Assembly (NCBI RefSeq): GCF_000025865.1
Contig: NC_014002.1
Span: 1,736,001 to 1,800,000, forward strand
DNA from: Methanohalophilus mahii DSM 5219
Lineage (GTDB): Archaea > Halobacteriota > Methanosarcinia > Methanosarcinales > Methanosarcinaceae
Direction: 5' to 3'
DNA length: 64,000 nt
A model generated the notes under the pieces. That model was not told the DNA's origin and ran no database searches. It was given only the letters and a program-made list of their open reading frames with translations. Positions 1 through 8,752 of this stretch are shown here, piece after piece (the stretch's first letter is position 1; the number at the start of each line of letters is the position of its first letter). Both the position numbers and the translations under genes were made by a program.

Positions 1-405
1 GAACCCGATGTGAGGGTACTGAGTTCAATGATAGATTCGGTATCAGAAGATAGTATCCCTCGCAATGTACTGATTCTCTCAATTGCATCAGGTGTTGGGT
101 TTTTTGTGGCCGTATCTATGTTGAGAATCGCCTATGGAGTCCCGATCAAGTACCTATTTACAGCTGGATATCTGATTATTCTGGTACTATCCTTTTTTAC
201 AAATCCCGACTATCTGGCCATAGCTTATGATGCAGGGGGGGTAACTACAGGTCCCATGACAGTACCTATAATCCTTGCGCTTGGAATAGGTACCGTGTCT
301 GTACTCGGAGATAAATCTGCACTTACCGAAGGCTTTGGACTGATAGGGCTTGCTTCTATTGGACCCATACTCGCAGTAATGCTTCTGGGGGTACTTGTAC
401 CTTGA
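1..405 (+). CDS. DUF1538 family membrane protein, 5' end cut by window
   Basis: The reading frame is open to the first base, so the N-terminal part lies outside the window. The visible 135 residues hold about four hydrophobic segments. The motif DAGGVTTGPMTV matches DSGGVATGPMAV in the next gene, and the leading EPDVRVL matches its EPAVRVL, so the two genes are paralogues. DUF1538 proteins are integral membrane proteins of unknown function and are suspected to be transporters. The stop codon overlaps the TTG start of the next gene, and a P-II-like gene follows, so the three are probably one operon. The substrate is unknown. Confidence 0.8.
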   Translation, partial: EPDVRVLSSMIDSVSEDSIPRNVLILSIASGVGFFVAVSMLRIAYGVPIKYLFTAGYLIILVLSFFTNPDYLAIAYDAGGVTTGPMTVPIILALGIGTVSVLGDKSALTEGFGLIGLASIGPILAVMLLGVLVP

Positions 406-1136
406 CTGCCGTTGAACACAGCCAGGACCTATTATCCGTGGTCCTTGAAGTTATCGAAGCACTGCTACCACTTGTTATCTTTTTCCTTGTATTCCAGCTA
501 TTGTACCTGAAATTTCCCTCCTCATATTTCCTAAAACTTATGACAGGTCTTTCAATAACTGCAATGGGAATGATACTGTTTCTCTATGGAGTTTACAACG
601 GATTTTTCCCGGTTGGCCTGGAAATTGGGAGTTATTTTGGACAAATAAAATCCAATTGGATATTGATACCAATTGGTTTTGTACTGGGATTTCTGGCCAC
701 TTTTGCAGAACCCGCTGTTAGAGTATTATGCTATCAGATAGAGGAATCTTCAAGTGGATACATTAAATCAAATTTGATGCTTTATACCTTATCTGTAAGT
801 GTTGCTGCATTTGTTGCCATCGCAATGACCAAACTGGTTTATGGAATACCTTTCCTTTACATAATAGTTCCTGGTTATCTGCTTGTCCTTGTGTTATTAT
901 GGTTTTGTGATAAAGATTTTATAGCAATTGCTTTTGACTCAGGAGGTGTGGCAACCGGACCAATGGCTGTGACCTTCCTTATGTCAATGGCTGTAGGCGT
1001 GGCCGCGTCCCAACCAGATAGCAATCCCATAGTGGACGGATTTGGAATGATTGCATTGATAGCGCTGGCACCTATTATATTTGTCATGATGTTAGGTGTA
1101 TATATGAGATACATAGGAGGAACTGACAATGAATAA
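402..1136 (+). CDS. DUF1538 family membrane protein, second copy
   Basis: This 244-residue polytopic membrane protein has about seven hydrophobic segments. The conserved family block lies near residues 105-200 (EPAVRVL, then DSGGVATGPMAV). The start is TTG, overlapping the TGA of the preceding paralogue, which implies translational coupling. Its stop overlaps the ATG of the P-II-like gene. DUF1538 genes often occur as pairs or fusions, and association with a GlnB-like protein suggests a transport complex gated by a small trimeric regulator, as AmtB is by GlnK. That role is inference; only the family assignment rests on the sequence. Confidence 0.8.
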   Translation: MTAVEHSQDLLSVVLEVIEALLPLVIFFLVFQLLYLKFPSSYFLKLMTGLSITAMGMILFLYGVYNGFFPVGLEIGSYFGQIKSNWILIPIGFVLGFLATFAEPAVRVLCYQIEESSSGYIKSNLMLYTLSVSVAAFVAIAMTKLVYGIPFLYIIVPGYLLVLVLLWFCDKDFIAIAFDSGGVATGPMAVTFLMSMAVGVAASQPDSNPIVDGFGMIALIALAPIIFVMMLGVYMRYIGGTDNE

Positions 1137-1503
1137 TGATGTGGACGATCTTGTCCTTATAGTAACAATCGTGAAAAAAGGATGGGGAGATACTGTAATA
1201 GAGGCATCCCGTAAAGCAGGTTCAAAGGGTGGAACAATTATATTCGGACGGGGCACAGGCGTACATGAAAAGAAACATTTTCTTGGTACTTTAATTGAAC
1301 CTGAAAAGGAAATAGTATTAACAATTGCCGAGTCCGCAAATGCCGATAATATATTGGAATTTATCAAAAATGATGTGGGTCTCGACAAACCTGGCTGTGG
1401 AATGGGATTTGTAGTACCTGTTGACAAAGTCTTTGGAACCGCTCACATATTATGTGAACTGGATCCGGAATGTGAGCATCAATATACAGATACAGAGGAT
1501 TGA
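1129..1503 (+). CDS. P-II (GlnB-like) family signalling protein
   Basis: The protein has 124 residues, close to the usual P-II size of about 112. It starts with a beta strand (LVLIVTIVKKG), has a G-rich stretch (SKGGTIIFGRGTG) where P-II proteins carry the T-loop, and a central strand EIVLTIAES. The T-loop lacks the canonical RGxKGx4YRG motif with the modifiable Tyr, so it is not a classical GlnB/GlnK. It resembles P-II-like proteins encoded beside DUF1538 genes. It probably binds a nucleotide or metabolite and regulates the two upstream membrane proteins. The gene overlaps its upstream neighbour by 8 nt and is last in the operon. Confidence 0.75.
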   Translation: MNNDVDDLVLIVTIVKKGWGDTVIEASRKAGSKGGTIIFGRGTGVHEKKHFLGTLIEPEKEIVLTIAESANADNILEFIKNDVGLDKPGCGMGFVVPVDKVFGTAHILCELDPECEHQYTDTED

Positions 1504-1516
1504 AATATATTTAATA

Positions 1517-1541
1517 GCAGATCAGTCTGCATTTTATTTTT
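1517..1541 (+). terminator. Hairpin plus T-run after the P-II gene
   Basis: GCAGA (1517-1521) pairs with TCTGC (1526-1530) around a TCAG loop, and a T-rich tract follows at 1532-1541. It lies 14 nt beyond the P-II stop codon, between convergent genes, so it is a plausible transcription end for the DUF1538/P-II operon. Confidence 0.5.
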
Positions 1542-1579
1542 GCAGCAGCAATAAAGATCATACATAACTGAAAGGAAAA

Positions 1580-2734
1580 TTAATGTGAATCGCTTTTGAA
1601 AGACTCAACCCCGAGAATACCCGCAATCTCCAATCCTTCACTGCCAAGTTCAGAAAGCCGGTTGAAAATTTCACTGCGATCCACGTACTTTTCAGTACGT
1701 GTTCCGTCTTCTTGCTCGATCTTGATAGTAATTTCACCTTTCACATATCCTCTTTCACGACATTGGGTTATAATGTCTGAATATTGTTCTGCAACGGTTT
1801 TTAAGCAGTCAAATATCTCATTACTGTAAATGGCGTTCTCATCACCGCTCATCAGATTGACAAGTTTGCTGGAAGCAATGTTGGAGCGGGCAAATTCCAC
1901 AAGGTTCTTGACAAGCGAATCAATCTCTTCAAGGGTTATTGATTTAAAAAGCGCAGGGTCTGCAATAATATCAGTATCATCAAAAACCACGGAATACTCA
2001 TCGCCATCTGAAATGATCTTCAGGGAATGGTCTGCCTTTTTATTGTTGAAAGAGGCTTCCACATGTTCATTGCCATCATACTCAAACGATTTCAGTAAAT
2101 ATTCGGACATATCTTCCATTTTGATCTTTTTTTCCTTGGATATTAATCCGGCCCGTGTCCACGTAGGGATAAAAAGAGTATCAATCAGATCTTTTATCGC
2201 AACAGAAGACCTGTTATAACCCAATTCAAAGAAAGATTGCATTGACCCTAAAGTTGAAATCTTCTTGCCGGTTAACTGGCCATTTTCCGCTTCCATGGAA
2301 TAGCTTTCATGAGAACCGTAAATTCCGCCTTCAAAAAGAGGATTCAACATAGAAAGGACCTGACTGCCAACAGAATTCATAAATTTGTTATAGTCGTTTC
2401 TTTCCTTTTCGAGGGAGAGATTTACCTGTTCCAAACCTTCATGTGCAGCTCTGTCACATGCATCCAGGACTGACTTTTTATAATCATTCAGATAGTGCCC
2501 GGCGAAATCAGGATCAAGAGATTTGACACATTCCACAACTTTCCCGTTGGAACTGTCCAGTTCCTCCAGTGCCTTTTCAAGAGAATAGATACTTTTCCGA
2601 TAAAGTTCATTTTTTTCAATAGCTTCCTTCTCTACAGGAAGAACTTTGGAACAGGCATCCACAAAGTTCTTTAAATCCTCAATAAAATCCCGCTGTACAG
2701 GCAGATCCGTAGAATCCTGAAATGTATATTTCAT
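1580..2734 (-). CDS. Conserved-looking hypothetical protein, predicted helical
   Basis: I do not recognise this 384-residue soluble protein. Residues 1-135 are charged and helix-rich with probable coiled coil (LEKALEELD, LSLEKERNDYNK). There is no signal peptide, membrane segment, Walker motif or Cys cluster. A middle section near residues 145-200 is more hydrophobic, and the last 100 residues again look helical. Codon use and composition match the neighbours. It is monocistronic, convergent with the P-II operon, and about 60 nt downstream of tyrS on the same strand. The function is unknown; a structural or scaffold role would be a guess. Confidence 0.65.
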   Translation of the reverse strand: MKYTFQDSTDLPVQRDFIEDLKNFVDACSKVLPVEKEAIEKNELYRKSIYSLEKALEELDSSNGKVVECVKSLDPDFAGHYLNDYKKSVLDACDRAAHEGLEQVNLSLEKERNDYNKFMNSVGSQVLSMLNPLFEGGIYGSHESYSMEAENGQLTGKKISTLGSMQSFFELGYNRSSVAIKDLIDTLFIPTWTRAGLISKEKKIKMEDMSEYLLKSFEYDGNEHVEASFNNKKADHSLKIISDGDEYSVVFDDTDIIADPALFKSITLEEIDSLVKNLVEFARSNIASSKLVNLMSGDENAIYSNEIFDCLKTVAEQYSDIITQCRERGYVKGEITIKIEQEDGTRTEKYVDRSEIFNRLSELGSEGLEIAGILGVESFKSDSH

Positions 2735-2795
2735 GTTTCCCCCAGTTTAATGCTAAATATCTGCCTGCAAACATTATATATGTTATCGTGGGGAT

Positions 2796-3749
2796 TTACA
2801 GGAGAACTTCCCTGACAGGTGCAAGTAACAGGCTCATGTATTTTACAGCACCGTTTTTAAGATCCATTGGGTGCAGGGTTCCATCTTCAAAGATTGTTTC
2901 AAGTTCTTCGTAGCCATTGCATGTAAGATTGCCCCCAAATTTCTCAGGCCTTTCGAATACGACCTCTTCGTAACGGGGGAATATATGGTAGCGAAAGAGC
3001 TGTAACACAGGATTATCAACTATTTCACCAGCAGGACAGAAAGCCTTTTTCATCTTTTTCTTGATGACTGCCTCATCATCATCCACAGAAATATAATTGC
3101 CTCTGGAAGATGCCATTTTTTCACCGTCAAGTCCCAGCAGGATGGGAGTATGGAGACATATCGGTGCCCTGTAACCCATTCCAGGCAATCCTTCACGGGC
3201 AAGCATGTGTATCTTACGCTGATCAATTCCTCCCACAGCTACATCAACATCAAGCATAGCAATATCAATGGCCTGCATTATCGGATAGACCATCTGGGAA
3301 ACCCGCGGATCATCCATTGTTCTTCCGACCTCATCCATACTGCGGCGGGCCCTGTTCAGGGAAGTGGTACAGGTGAGTTTGAGTACATTGAGCATGTATT
3401 CCTCACCCATCTGGAAATCCGAACCATAAACAAAATTGGTTTTATCAGGATCAAGCCCCAGTGCAAGGAAGCATCTCCTGTTGTAATCAGCAATTTGTTT
3501 CACTTCTTCCATAGTACCTTTCTGATTCAGGAAAGCGTGCACATCTGCAAGGAGTACCGTAATATTAAAGCCCGCCTTCTGAAGGTCGATCAATTTGTTG
3601 ACGGTAAGCACGTGGCCCATATGTATCTTACCGCTTGGTTCGTAACCGGTATACGCAGAAGGCTCTGCTTTTGCTTCCATCAGTTCATCCAGTTCCTTCT
3701 CTGTAACAATTTCCTGAGCATTCCTTTTAACAAGATCTATTCTGTCCAT
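2796..3749 (-). CDS. tyrS: Tyrosyl-tRNA synthetase, archaeal type
   Basis: This class I aminoacyl-tRNA synthetase attaches tyrosine to tRNA-Tyr in the cytoplasm. The HIGH-type motif is PSGKIHMGH at residues 38-46, and the KMSKS-type loop reads KMASS at 211-215. The tyrosine-binding region is visible (YPIMQAIDIAMLDVDVAVGG, residues 155-174). The length of 317 residues equals the compact archaeal TyrRS, which lacks the bacterial S4-like C-terminal domain. It lies about 70 nt upstream of an unknown gene on the same strand. The start ATG at 3749 gives the expected N-terminus. Confidence 0.96.
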   Translation of the reverse strand: MDRIDLVKRNAQEIVTEKELDELMEAKAEPSAYTGYEPSGKIHMGHVLTVNKLIDLQKAGFNITVLLADVHAFLNQKGTMEEVKQIADYNRRCFLALGLDPDKTNFVYGSDFQMGEEYMLNVLKLTCTTSLNRARRSMDEVGRTMDDPRVSQMVYPIMQAIDIAMLDVDVAVGGIDQRKIHMLAREGLPGMGYRAPICLHTPILLGLDGEKMASSRGNYISVDDDEAVIKKKMKKAFCPAGEIVDNPVLQLFRYHIFPRYEEVVFERPEKFGGNLTCNGYEELETIFEDGTLHPMDLKNGAVKYMSLLLAPVREVLL

Positions 3750-3807
3750 GGGGTCACCGCATAAAATAATTAAACTGATAATAAGTCAATAATTGTGCAA
3801 TCTCTAT

Positions 3808-4539
3808 TCAATCCAGAGATATATGTCTTTTGAGGAAATTATCTCCCTCTGCTGTACTGAAAAGAGGTAAATCCCAATCCTGGGAGATACGTGTACGTGT
3901 GGACTGTGTCTTTTCCTCCAGAAGAGGATTATATCCTTCTATTGGATATTTTTCCCTGTATACAGCCACACCTCGCCTTTGCCATGCAGGTTTCTTTGCC
4001 AGATTTGTGCCTCTTTCAAACATCATCTCATGTATGTCCTGTGATTTTTTGCCATGCATGACTGAAGCTGCACTCTTTCTGTCAATGCCTTCATCTATAA
4101 GAGTGTAATAGCCATAAGAACTGACAAAATTGCGCCAGGCTTCCTGTTGTCGCCAATGCATATATTCAGTAAACTGGTCATTGCATACAGGAATCACACG
4201 GCAGTCAAAGGCCACAGGTTCCTCAATTCCTGAAAAAAGGGTAAAAGCACTGCTCAGAAATGAAGGGACAACCGAATCAAGTTTCTCCACTCTTCTGTCA
4301 AAGGGCAGATCCGTGAATACAAGGCTTGCCTCATCAGAAAAAGTGTATGCAAAAACCGGGTTCATGTTGCTTTTTTTGAAAAACAACTCTATTGAATCGG
4401 CCATACAGGTGGCAAAGAAAATATCATAGGGTTTTTGAAACCCTTCTTTTTTCAGGGCACGCTGGAAGTTCCTGCCATCTACGCGAAGAATTACCGGAGA
4501 TACACAACGCAAATCTGCATAAATCTCTCGCTCTTTCAT
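3808..4539 (-). CDS. tRNA(His) guanylyltransferase family protein (Thg1-like)
   Basis: Thg1-family enzymes add nucleotides in the 3'-to-5' direction to tRNA; archaeal members repair 5' ends or add G-1 to tRNA-His. Signature blocks are RVDGRNF at residues 19-25 (first metal-binding Asp), TFSDEASLVF near 66-75 (second metal site) and FDCRVIPV, followed by YMHWRQQEAWRN. The length of 243 residues is normal for the family. In some Methanosarcina species the orthologue has an in-frame amber (pyrrolysine) codon; here the frame is uninterrupted and ends in TGA. It sits 7 nt downstream of the PRC-barrel gene and is probably co-transcribed with it. Confidence 0.9.
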   Translation of the reverse strand: MKEREIYADLRCVSPVILRVDGRNFQRALKKEGFQKPYDIFFATCMADSIELFFKKSNMNPVFAYTFSDEASLVFTDLPFDRRVEKLDSVVPSFLSSAFTLFSGIEEPVAFDCRVIPVCNDQFTEYMHWRQQEAWRNFVSSYGYYTLIDEGIDRKSAASVMHGKKSQDIHEMMFERGTNLAKKPAWQRRGVAVYREKYPIEGYNPLLEEKTQSTRTRISQDWDLPLFSTAEGDNFLKRHISLD

Positions 4540-4546
4540 GAGATGA

Positions 4547-4810
4547 TCAGTCTTCTACTTGCTCTTTTTTCCTGAATTTGCTGACAACATCCCTGATAAG
4601 AACAATGTCCCCGCTTGTGACTACCCAGCGATAGGGAATTATGACACCCTTTGTAGGAACATCGAAAAAATCACGGCTGATGTCAGAAAGAGCAAGACCA
4701 CTTATTACTCCCTCATCTACGTTCATTACAAGGTCGTCAACTTTACCCACATAAGTACCGAGGTTGGTATATACGTTTAACCCAAAGAGTGATGTAATAT
4801 CTGCGCGCAT
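4547..4810 (-). CDS. PRC-barrel domain protein
   Basis: This 87-residue protein is a single PRC-barrel domain. The beta pattern reads LFGLNVYTNLGTYVGKVDDL, then VISGLALSD, then GVIIPYRWVVTSGDIVLI, as in the small archaeal PRC-barrel proteins. Such domains occur in RimM and photosynthetic reaction centre H subunits and are presumed to bind RNA or proteins. Only 7 nt separate its stop from the Thg1-like gene, which suggests a link to RNA metabolism, but this is inference. The C-terminus is charged (KFRKKEQVED). Confidence 0.85.
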   Translation of the reverse strand: MRADITSLFGLNVYTNLGTYVGKVDDLVMNVDEGVISGLALSDISRDFFDVPTKGVIIPYRWVVTSGDIVLIRDVVSKFRKKEQVED

Positions 4811-4948
4811 GTTATCCCCTGTTATAGTTGTATATTGTATAAGAATTTACGTTGATCATATATATAAATACATTTTCTTAAATGATATATATTCTGGCAA
4901 ATTTAATTACATGAGCTGAATCCATCATATAAAATATTGGTGACATTA

Positions 4949-5713
4949 ATGCTTACAAGTACTTATATTCACATCCCTGGAATCGGGAAAGAAACCGAGC
5001 GGAAGATATGGTCCGGTGGAATTACCACATGGAATGAATTCCTGCAGAATAAAAACGCAATAAACCTCCCGGGTTCCAAAAAAGATAAAATTGCAATGGA
5101 AATTGAAAATTCCATGGAAAAACTTGAGATTCGCGATATTCCTTATTTTGCAAAATCGATACCTACATCCGAACACTGGAGAGGATTCCGTAATTTTTCG
5201 GACTCTGTAGCCTACGTAGATATTGAAACCACAGGGCTTTCACCTTCATCCTCAAAAATAACTGTCATTGGGGTTTATGATGGCAAAGATGTGAAAAGTT
5301 TCGTGCGGGGCATAAATCTGGAAGAAATAGTACAGGAGATGGAGCAATACGACTTCCTGGTGACTTTCAATGGTGCGCGTTTTGACCTGCCCTTTATACA
5401 GCGAGAATTCCCCCAGATAACAATGGAGCAAATGCATACCGATCTTATGTATCCTTTAAGGAGAATCGGATTGAAAGGCGGACTCAAAAATATAGAACAC
5501 CTCCTGGGAATCAACCGCTCCGAAGAAACTGAAGGCATGGACGGTTTTGAAGCCGTGCGCCTGTGGAAGGAATATGAAAAGGGAAATGAAGAAGCCCTTG
5601 ACCTGCTTCTTGAGTACAACCGGGAAGATATAGTGAATCTGGAAACTATCCTGGATATTACATATGACAGGTTCGTTGAACACTGCTACAAGGGGTGCAC
5701 ACCACAGAAATGA
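4949..5713 (+). CDS. RNase H-like (DEDD/YprB-type) exonuclease domain protein
   Basis: The protein has an N-terminal helix-hairpin-helix-like segment (HIPGIGKETERKIW) and then an RNase H-fold exonuclease domain. Acidic motifs are AYVDIETTG (ExoI, DxE), FNGARFDLPF (ExoII) and a late YNREDIVNL (ExoIII-type). It resembles the YprB / RNase_H_2 family, predicted to act on single-stranded nucleic acid. I place the start at ATG 4949 because GGTGA (4939-4943) stands 5 nt before it; a longer TTG-initiated version from 4937 is less likely. Its stop overlaps the ATG of uvrC (ATGA), so it may function with nucleotide excision repair. Confidence 0.8.
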   Translation: MLTSTYIHIPGIGKETERKIWSGGITTWNEFLQNKNAINLPGSKKDKIAMEIENSMEKLEIRDIPYFAKSIPTSEHWRGFRNFSDSVAYVDIETTGLSPSSSKITVIGVYDGKDVKSFVRGINLEEIVQEMEQYDFLVTFNGARFDLPFIQREFPQITMEQMHTDLMYPLRRIGLKGGLKNIEHLLGINRSEETEGMDGFEAVRLWKEYEKGNEEALDLLLEYNREDIVNLETILDITYDRFVEHCYKGCTPQK

Positions 5714-7524
5714 GCGAAAATATTGTGCCGGGAAATCCGGACATATCAGATTTTCCCCATCTGCCTGGTGTATACCTGATGAAGGATGAAAATGAGACCA
5801 TTATCTACATCGGTAAAGCCAGGGACCTGAAGAAAAGGGTCAGTCAATACTTTCAGGCTGACAAAAACAAGAGTCCAAAAACAAAGGTCCTTGTTAGCAA
5901 GATAAGGGATATAGAATACATAGTTACATCCACAGAAGTTGAAGCCCTTATCCTGGAAGCCAACCTTATCAAAAAGAACAGGCCCAGGTACAATATCAGC
6001 CTTAAGGATGACAAACGTTATCCCTATGTGAAGGTAACCATCAATTCCAGATACCCGCGCATATATCTGGTCAGACGCAGGATGATGGACGATGCTGTCT
6101 ATTTTGGACCATACACCAGTGTAAAGCCGGTACGCACCACCCTTGACCTGATATCCCAGATATTCAAAATCCGCAGGTGTCACGGTAATCCTGCACAGAA
6201 GAAAAGGCCCTGTCTGAATTACCATATAAATCGCTGTATGGGACCTTGCACAGGAGATGTGGATGCTGAAGAATACAGGGATAATGTGAAGGCCGCAGTA
6301 AAGTACCTCAGGGGAGATACCGGTGACCTGCTGGGCAAACTCAAACAGCAAATGCAGGAATACGCAGAAAAACAGCGATATGAGGCAGCTTCGGTTATCC
6401 GGGACCAGATAGGAGGTTTAAAGGAACTTGCAAAACAGCAAAAGACAACTGCAGGGATCGATGACCGGGATGTGATCGGTTTGCATGTGGATGAAAAAGA
6501 CATCTATGTCCAGCTCTTCTATGTGCGAAACGGCAACATGGTTGGGAGAGCGGATTTTGAACTGAACCGGGGGAAAAGTACATCCTCTGAGATCATTGCC
6601 GAATTCATTAAGCAATACTACCAGGATTCCCCTGTTCCTCCCGAAATTGTTGTACCAGAGATGCCTCCAGAGGAAGAAGTAATCCTGAAATGGCTGTCTG
6701 AAAAGGCTGGCAGGAAAGTCACCCTGAACATTCCCCGGATAGGGGAAAAGAAAAAACTCCTTGATATGGCGATGAAAAATGCCACAATGGCCAAAGAGCG
6801 GGCAAATACGGAGAAAGCAAAAATGGAGGGGACACTGCAAGGGCTGGAAACCTTACAGGAAAAACTGGGAATTGGTACACTGCCCCGACACATAGAAGGT
6901 TTTGACATATCCAATATATCGGGAAGTGACCCGGTAGCTTCGATGGTAGTATTCAAAAACGGTACACCTTCAAAAGCGGACTACAGGCATTACAATATCA
7001 AAAGTGTTGAAGGAATTGATGATTTTGCCATGATGGCCGAAGCTGTTGAAAGGCGATACTCCCACATCAAAGATGATAAACAAGCCATGCCGGACCTTAT
7101 ACTTATCGACGGGGGAGAAGGGCAGGTCAACGCCGCAAGCCGGGAATTACAAAAACTGCAGATAAATATACCTATAATCGGCCTTGCCAAGAAATTTGAG
7201 CATATAATTTTTCCAGACACCCATCCCCGTAAACTGCTGATTCTGCCTAAAAAATCACCTGCACTAAAAATGCTCATGCAGGTAAGGGATGAAGCACACA
7301 GGTTTGCAGTGGCATCCCACAGAAAAAGGAGATCAGCAAGACTTTCCCATTCCGAGCTTGATGGGATTGAAGGAATCGGGGAAAAGAAAAAGAAAGAACT
7401 TCTGCAACATTTCGGATCTGTGGAAAAGGTCAGACAGGCTGAGGAAAAAGAGATCGCAGAAGTTGGGGGAATCGGAAAGGCACTTGCAATGCGTATTGCC
7501 GAAAAACTCAGGGAACAAAAATGA
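5710..7524 (+). CDS. uvrC: Excinuclease ABC subunit C
   Basis: UvrC makes both incisions in bacterial-type nucleotide excision repair. Domains in order are a GIY-YIG nuclease near residues 15-95 (LPGVYLMKDE, IIYIGKA), a Cys-containing segment, a UVR motif (residues about 200-235, RYEAASVIRDQI), an RNase H-like second nuclease (GFDISNISG, then LILIDGGEGQVNAA) and C-terminal paired helix-hairpin-helix motifs (LDGIEGIGEKKKK, VGGIGKA). With ATG 5710 it has 604 residues, the normal size; a GTG at 5695 would add five. The start overlaps the preceding gene as ATGA. UvrABC in methanogens is generally viewed as acquired from bacteria. Confidence 0.96.
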   Translation: MSENIVPGNPDISDFPHLPGVYLMKDENETIIYIGKARDLKKRVSQYFQADKNKSPKTKVLVSKIRDIEYIVTSTEVEALILEANLIKKNRPRYNISLKDDKRYPYVKVTINSRYPRIYLVRRRMMDDAVYFGPYTSVKPVRTTLDLISQIFKIRRCHGNPAQKKRPCLNYHINRCMGPCTGDVDAEEYRDNVKAAVKYLRGDTGDLLGKLKQQMQEYAEKQRYEAASVIRDQIGGLKELAKQQKTTAGIDDRDVIGLHVDEKDIYVQLFYVRNGNMVGRADFELNRGKSTSSEIIAEFIKQYYQDSPVPPEIVVPEMPPEEEVILKWLSEKAGRKVTLNIPRIGEKKKLLDMAMKNATMAKERANTEKAKMEGTLQGLETLQEKLGIGTLPRHIEGFDISNISGSDPVASMVVFKNGTPSKADYRHYNIKSVEGIDDFAMMAEAVERRYSHIKDDKQAMPDLILIDGGEGQVNAASRELQKLQINIPIIGLAKKFEHIIFPDTHPRKLLILPKKSPALKMLMQVRDEAHRFAVASHRKRRSARLSHSELDGIEGIGEKKKKELLQHFGSVEKVRQAEEKEIAEVGGIGKALAMRIAEKLREQK

Positions 7525-7579
7525 GCACGACAGTTATATAAAAAATACTGTCCTAATTTACTGCAAGGGGGATTAGATA

Positions 7580-8005
7580 ATGAGTTACAACAAGATGCTT
7601 ATTTCCGTTGACGGTTCCGGTTATTCGGAACAGGTGCTTGAAGCAGGGATGGAAATTGCAAAGGATTTGGATAGTCGTATTTACGTTGCTTATGTGATAC
7701 ATCCGGGTTCATCCCTTCTGTCAAACCCTGATTCCTGGAGTCCTTCCCGCCGTGTGCTGGAGGAGATGGGCAAAAACGCATTTCGGAAGGCCATGGTTAT
7801 TGCAAAAGAGAAAGGTTTGTCCTGCGAGACAAAAATGCTGGAAGGATATCCTGCAGATAAGATCATCGATTTTGCTGAACGAAAGAATGTCGATATGATC
7901 GTCATTGGTTCCAGAGGTCAGCAGAGCACCAAAAAATTCCTGCTTGGCGGTGTTGCGGAGAAGGTCATACGCAATTCCAAAAAACCTGTATATGTGGTTC
8001 GTTGA
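7580..8005 (+). CDS. Universal stress protein (UspA family)
   Basis: A 141-residue single Usp domain with an alpha/beta Rossmann-like fold. It opens with MLISVDGSGYSEQVLEAG and ends with the ATP-binding pattern GSRGQQS...LLGGVAEKVIRN and the strand KPVYVV, which fits the G-x2-G-x9-G type of ATP-binding Usp proteins. It follows uvrC by 55 nt with its own AGGGGGA ribosome binding site. Usp proteins act in the cytoplasm in stress survival; the specific role here is unknown. Confidence 0.9.
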   Translation: MSYNKMLISVDGSGYSEQVLEAGMEIAKDLDSRIYVAYVIHPGSSLLSNPDSWSPSRRVLEEMGKNAFRKAMVIAKEKGLSCETKMLEGYPADKIIDFAERKNVDMIVIGSRGQQSTKKFLLGGVAEKVIRNSKKPVYVVR

Positions 8006-8044
8006 AAATATTCTTAAATACTATGCCAGCACGGTTAGTCTCGG

Positions 8045-8752
8045 GTGATGCAGATAGCTTTGATAAGCAAAGAGCTCGCACAGGCCAGATCAGACCTATC
8101 TGACGTAGAGGCATACCCTTTTGAAGAACTGGTTGATATAATCAAAGACGTGGGTTTTGAATGCAGCAGGTGCACACGCTGTTGCACCCGCGATTACAAT
8201 GATCATGTTTTCCTGCTGGAGAAGGATGTTGAGAGAATCGAGATGATCGATTCCTCAAAAATTACACCTGCACCTTATTTTGATTACTGTGATAACAAGG
8301 GCAATTTCTATGTACAGGGGTATGCCCTGACCTACAGGGATGACGGGACCTGTGCTTTCCTGGGGGAAGATGGCCTGTGTACCATATACAAACAGAGGCC
8401 CGCCATATGCAGCATATATCCCTATATGCTCAATCGCGAACCCGACACCAGGGGCAAACTTCTGTGGAGACACGTGGCAGGCCTGAATGAACACGGTTAC
8501 TACCACTGTGAAATGACTGAAAAGGATGCCATGCAGATAGCAAAAGATGTGGTGGAATATGAAACCGGCTTCCTTCAGCACCGAATAGATTTCCTTACTA
8601 CCCTGCTCTCCTATTTCAGGGAAAATAAACTCAAACCTTCCCAGAGACAGTACGAAAGACAAATGAAAAAATACAATTCAGGAAAAAAAATTCTCGTTAA
8701 CGTATACCACTGTGGACAATTTCATACTTACCATCTTGCAGATAAAAGTTAA
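8045..8752 (+). CDS. YkgJ-type Cys-cluster (CxxCxxCC) protein
   Basis: The diagnostic motif is CSRCTRCC near residues 41-48, followed by CAFLGEDGLCTIY and RPAICSIYPYM near residues 100-128. This pattern defines the YkgJ / zinc- or iron-chelating domain family, proposed to bind a metal or Fe-S centre. The length of 235 residues includes a helical C-terminal extension rich in Lys and Arg. The start is GTG 8045 or ATG 8048, one codon apart. It is convergent with the radical SAM gene and their ends overlap by 4 nt. The physiological role is not known. Confidence 0.8.
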   Translation: MMQIALISKELAQARSDLSDVEAYPFEELVDIIKDVGFECSRCTRCCTRDYNDHVFLLEKDVERIEMIDSSKITPAPYFDYCDNKGNFYVQGYALTYRDDGTCAFLGEDGLCTIYKQRPAICSIYPYMLNREPDTRGKLLWRHVAGLNEHGYYHCEMTEKDAMQIAKDVVEYETGFLQHRIDFLTTLLSYFRENKLKPSQRQYERQMKKYNSGKKILVNVYHCGQFHTYHLADKS

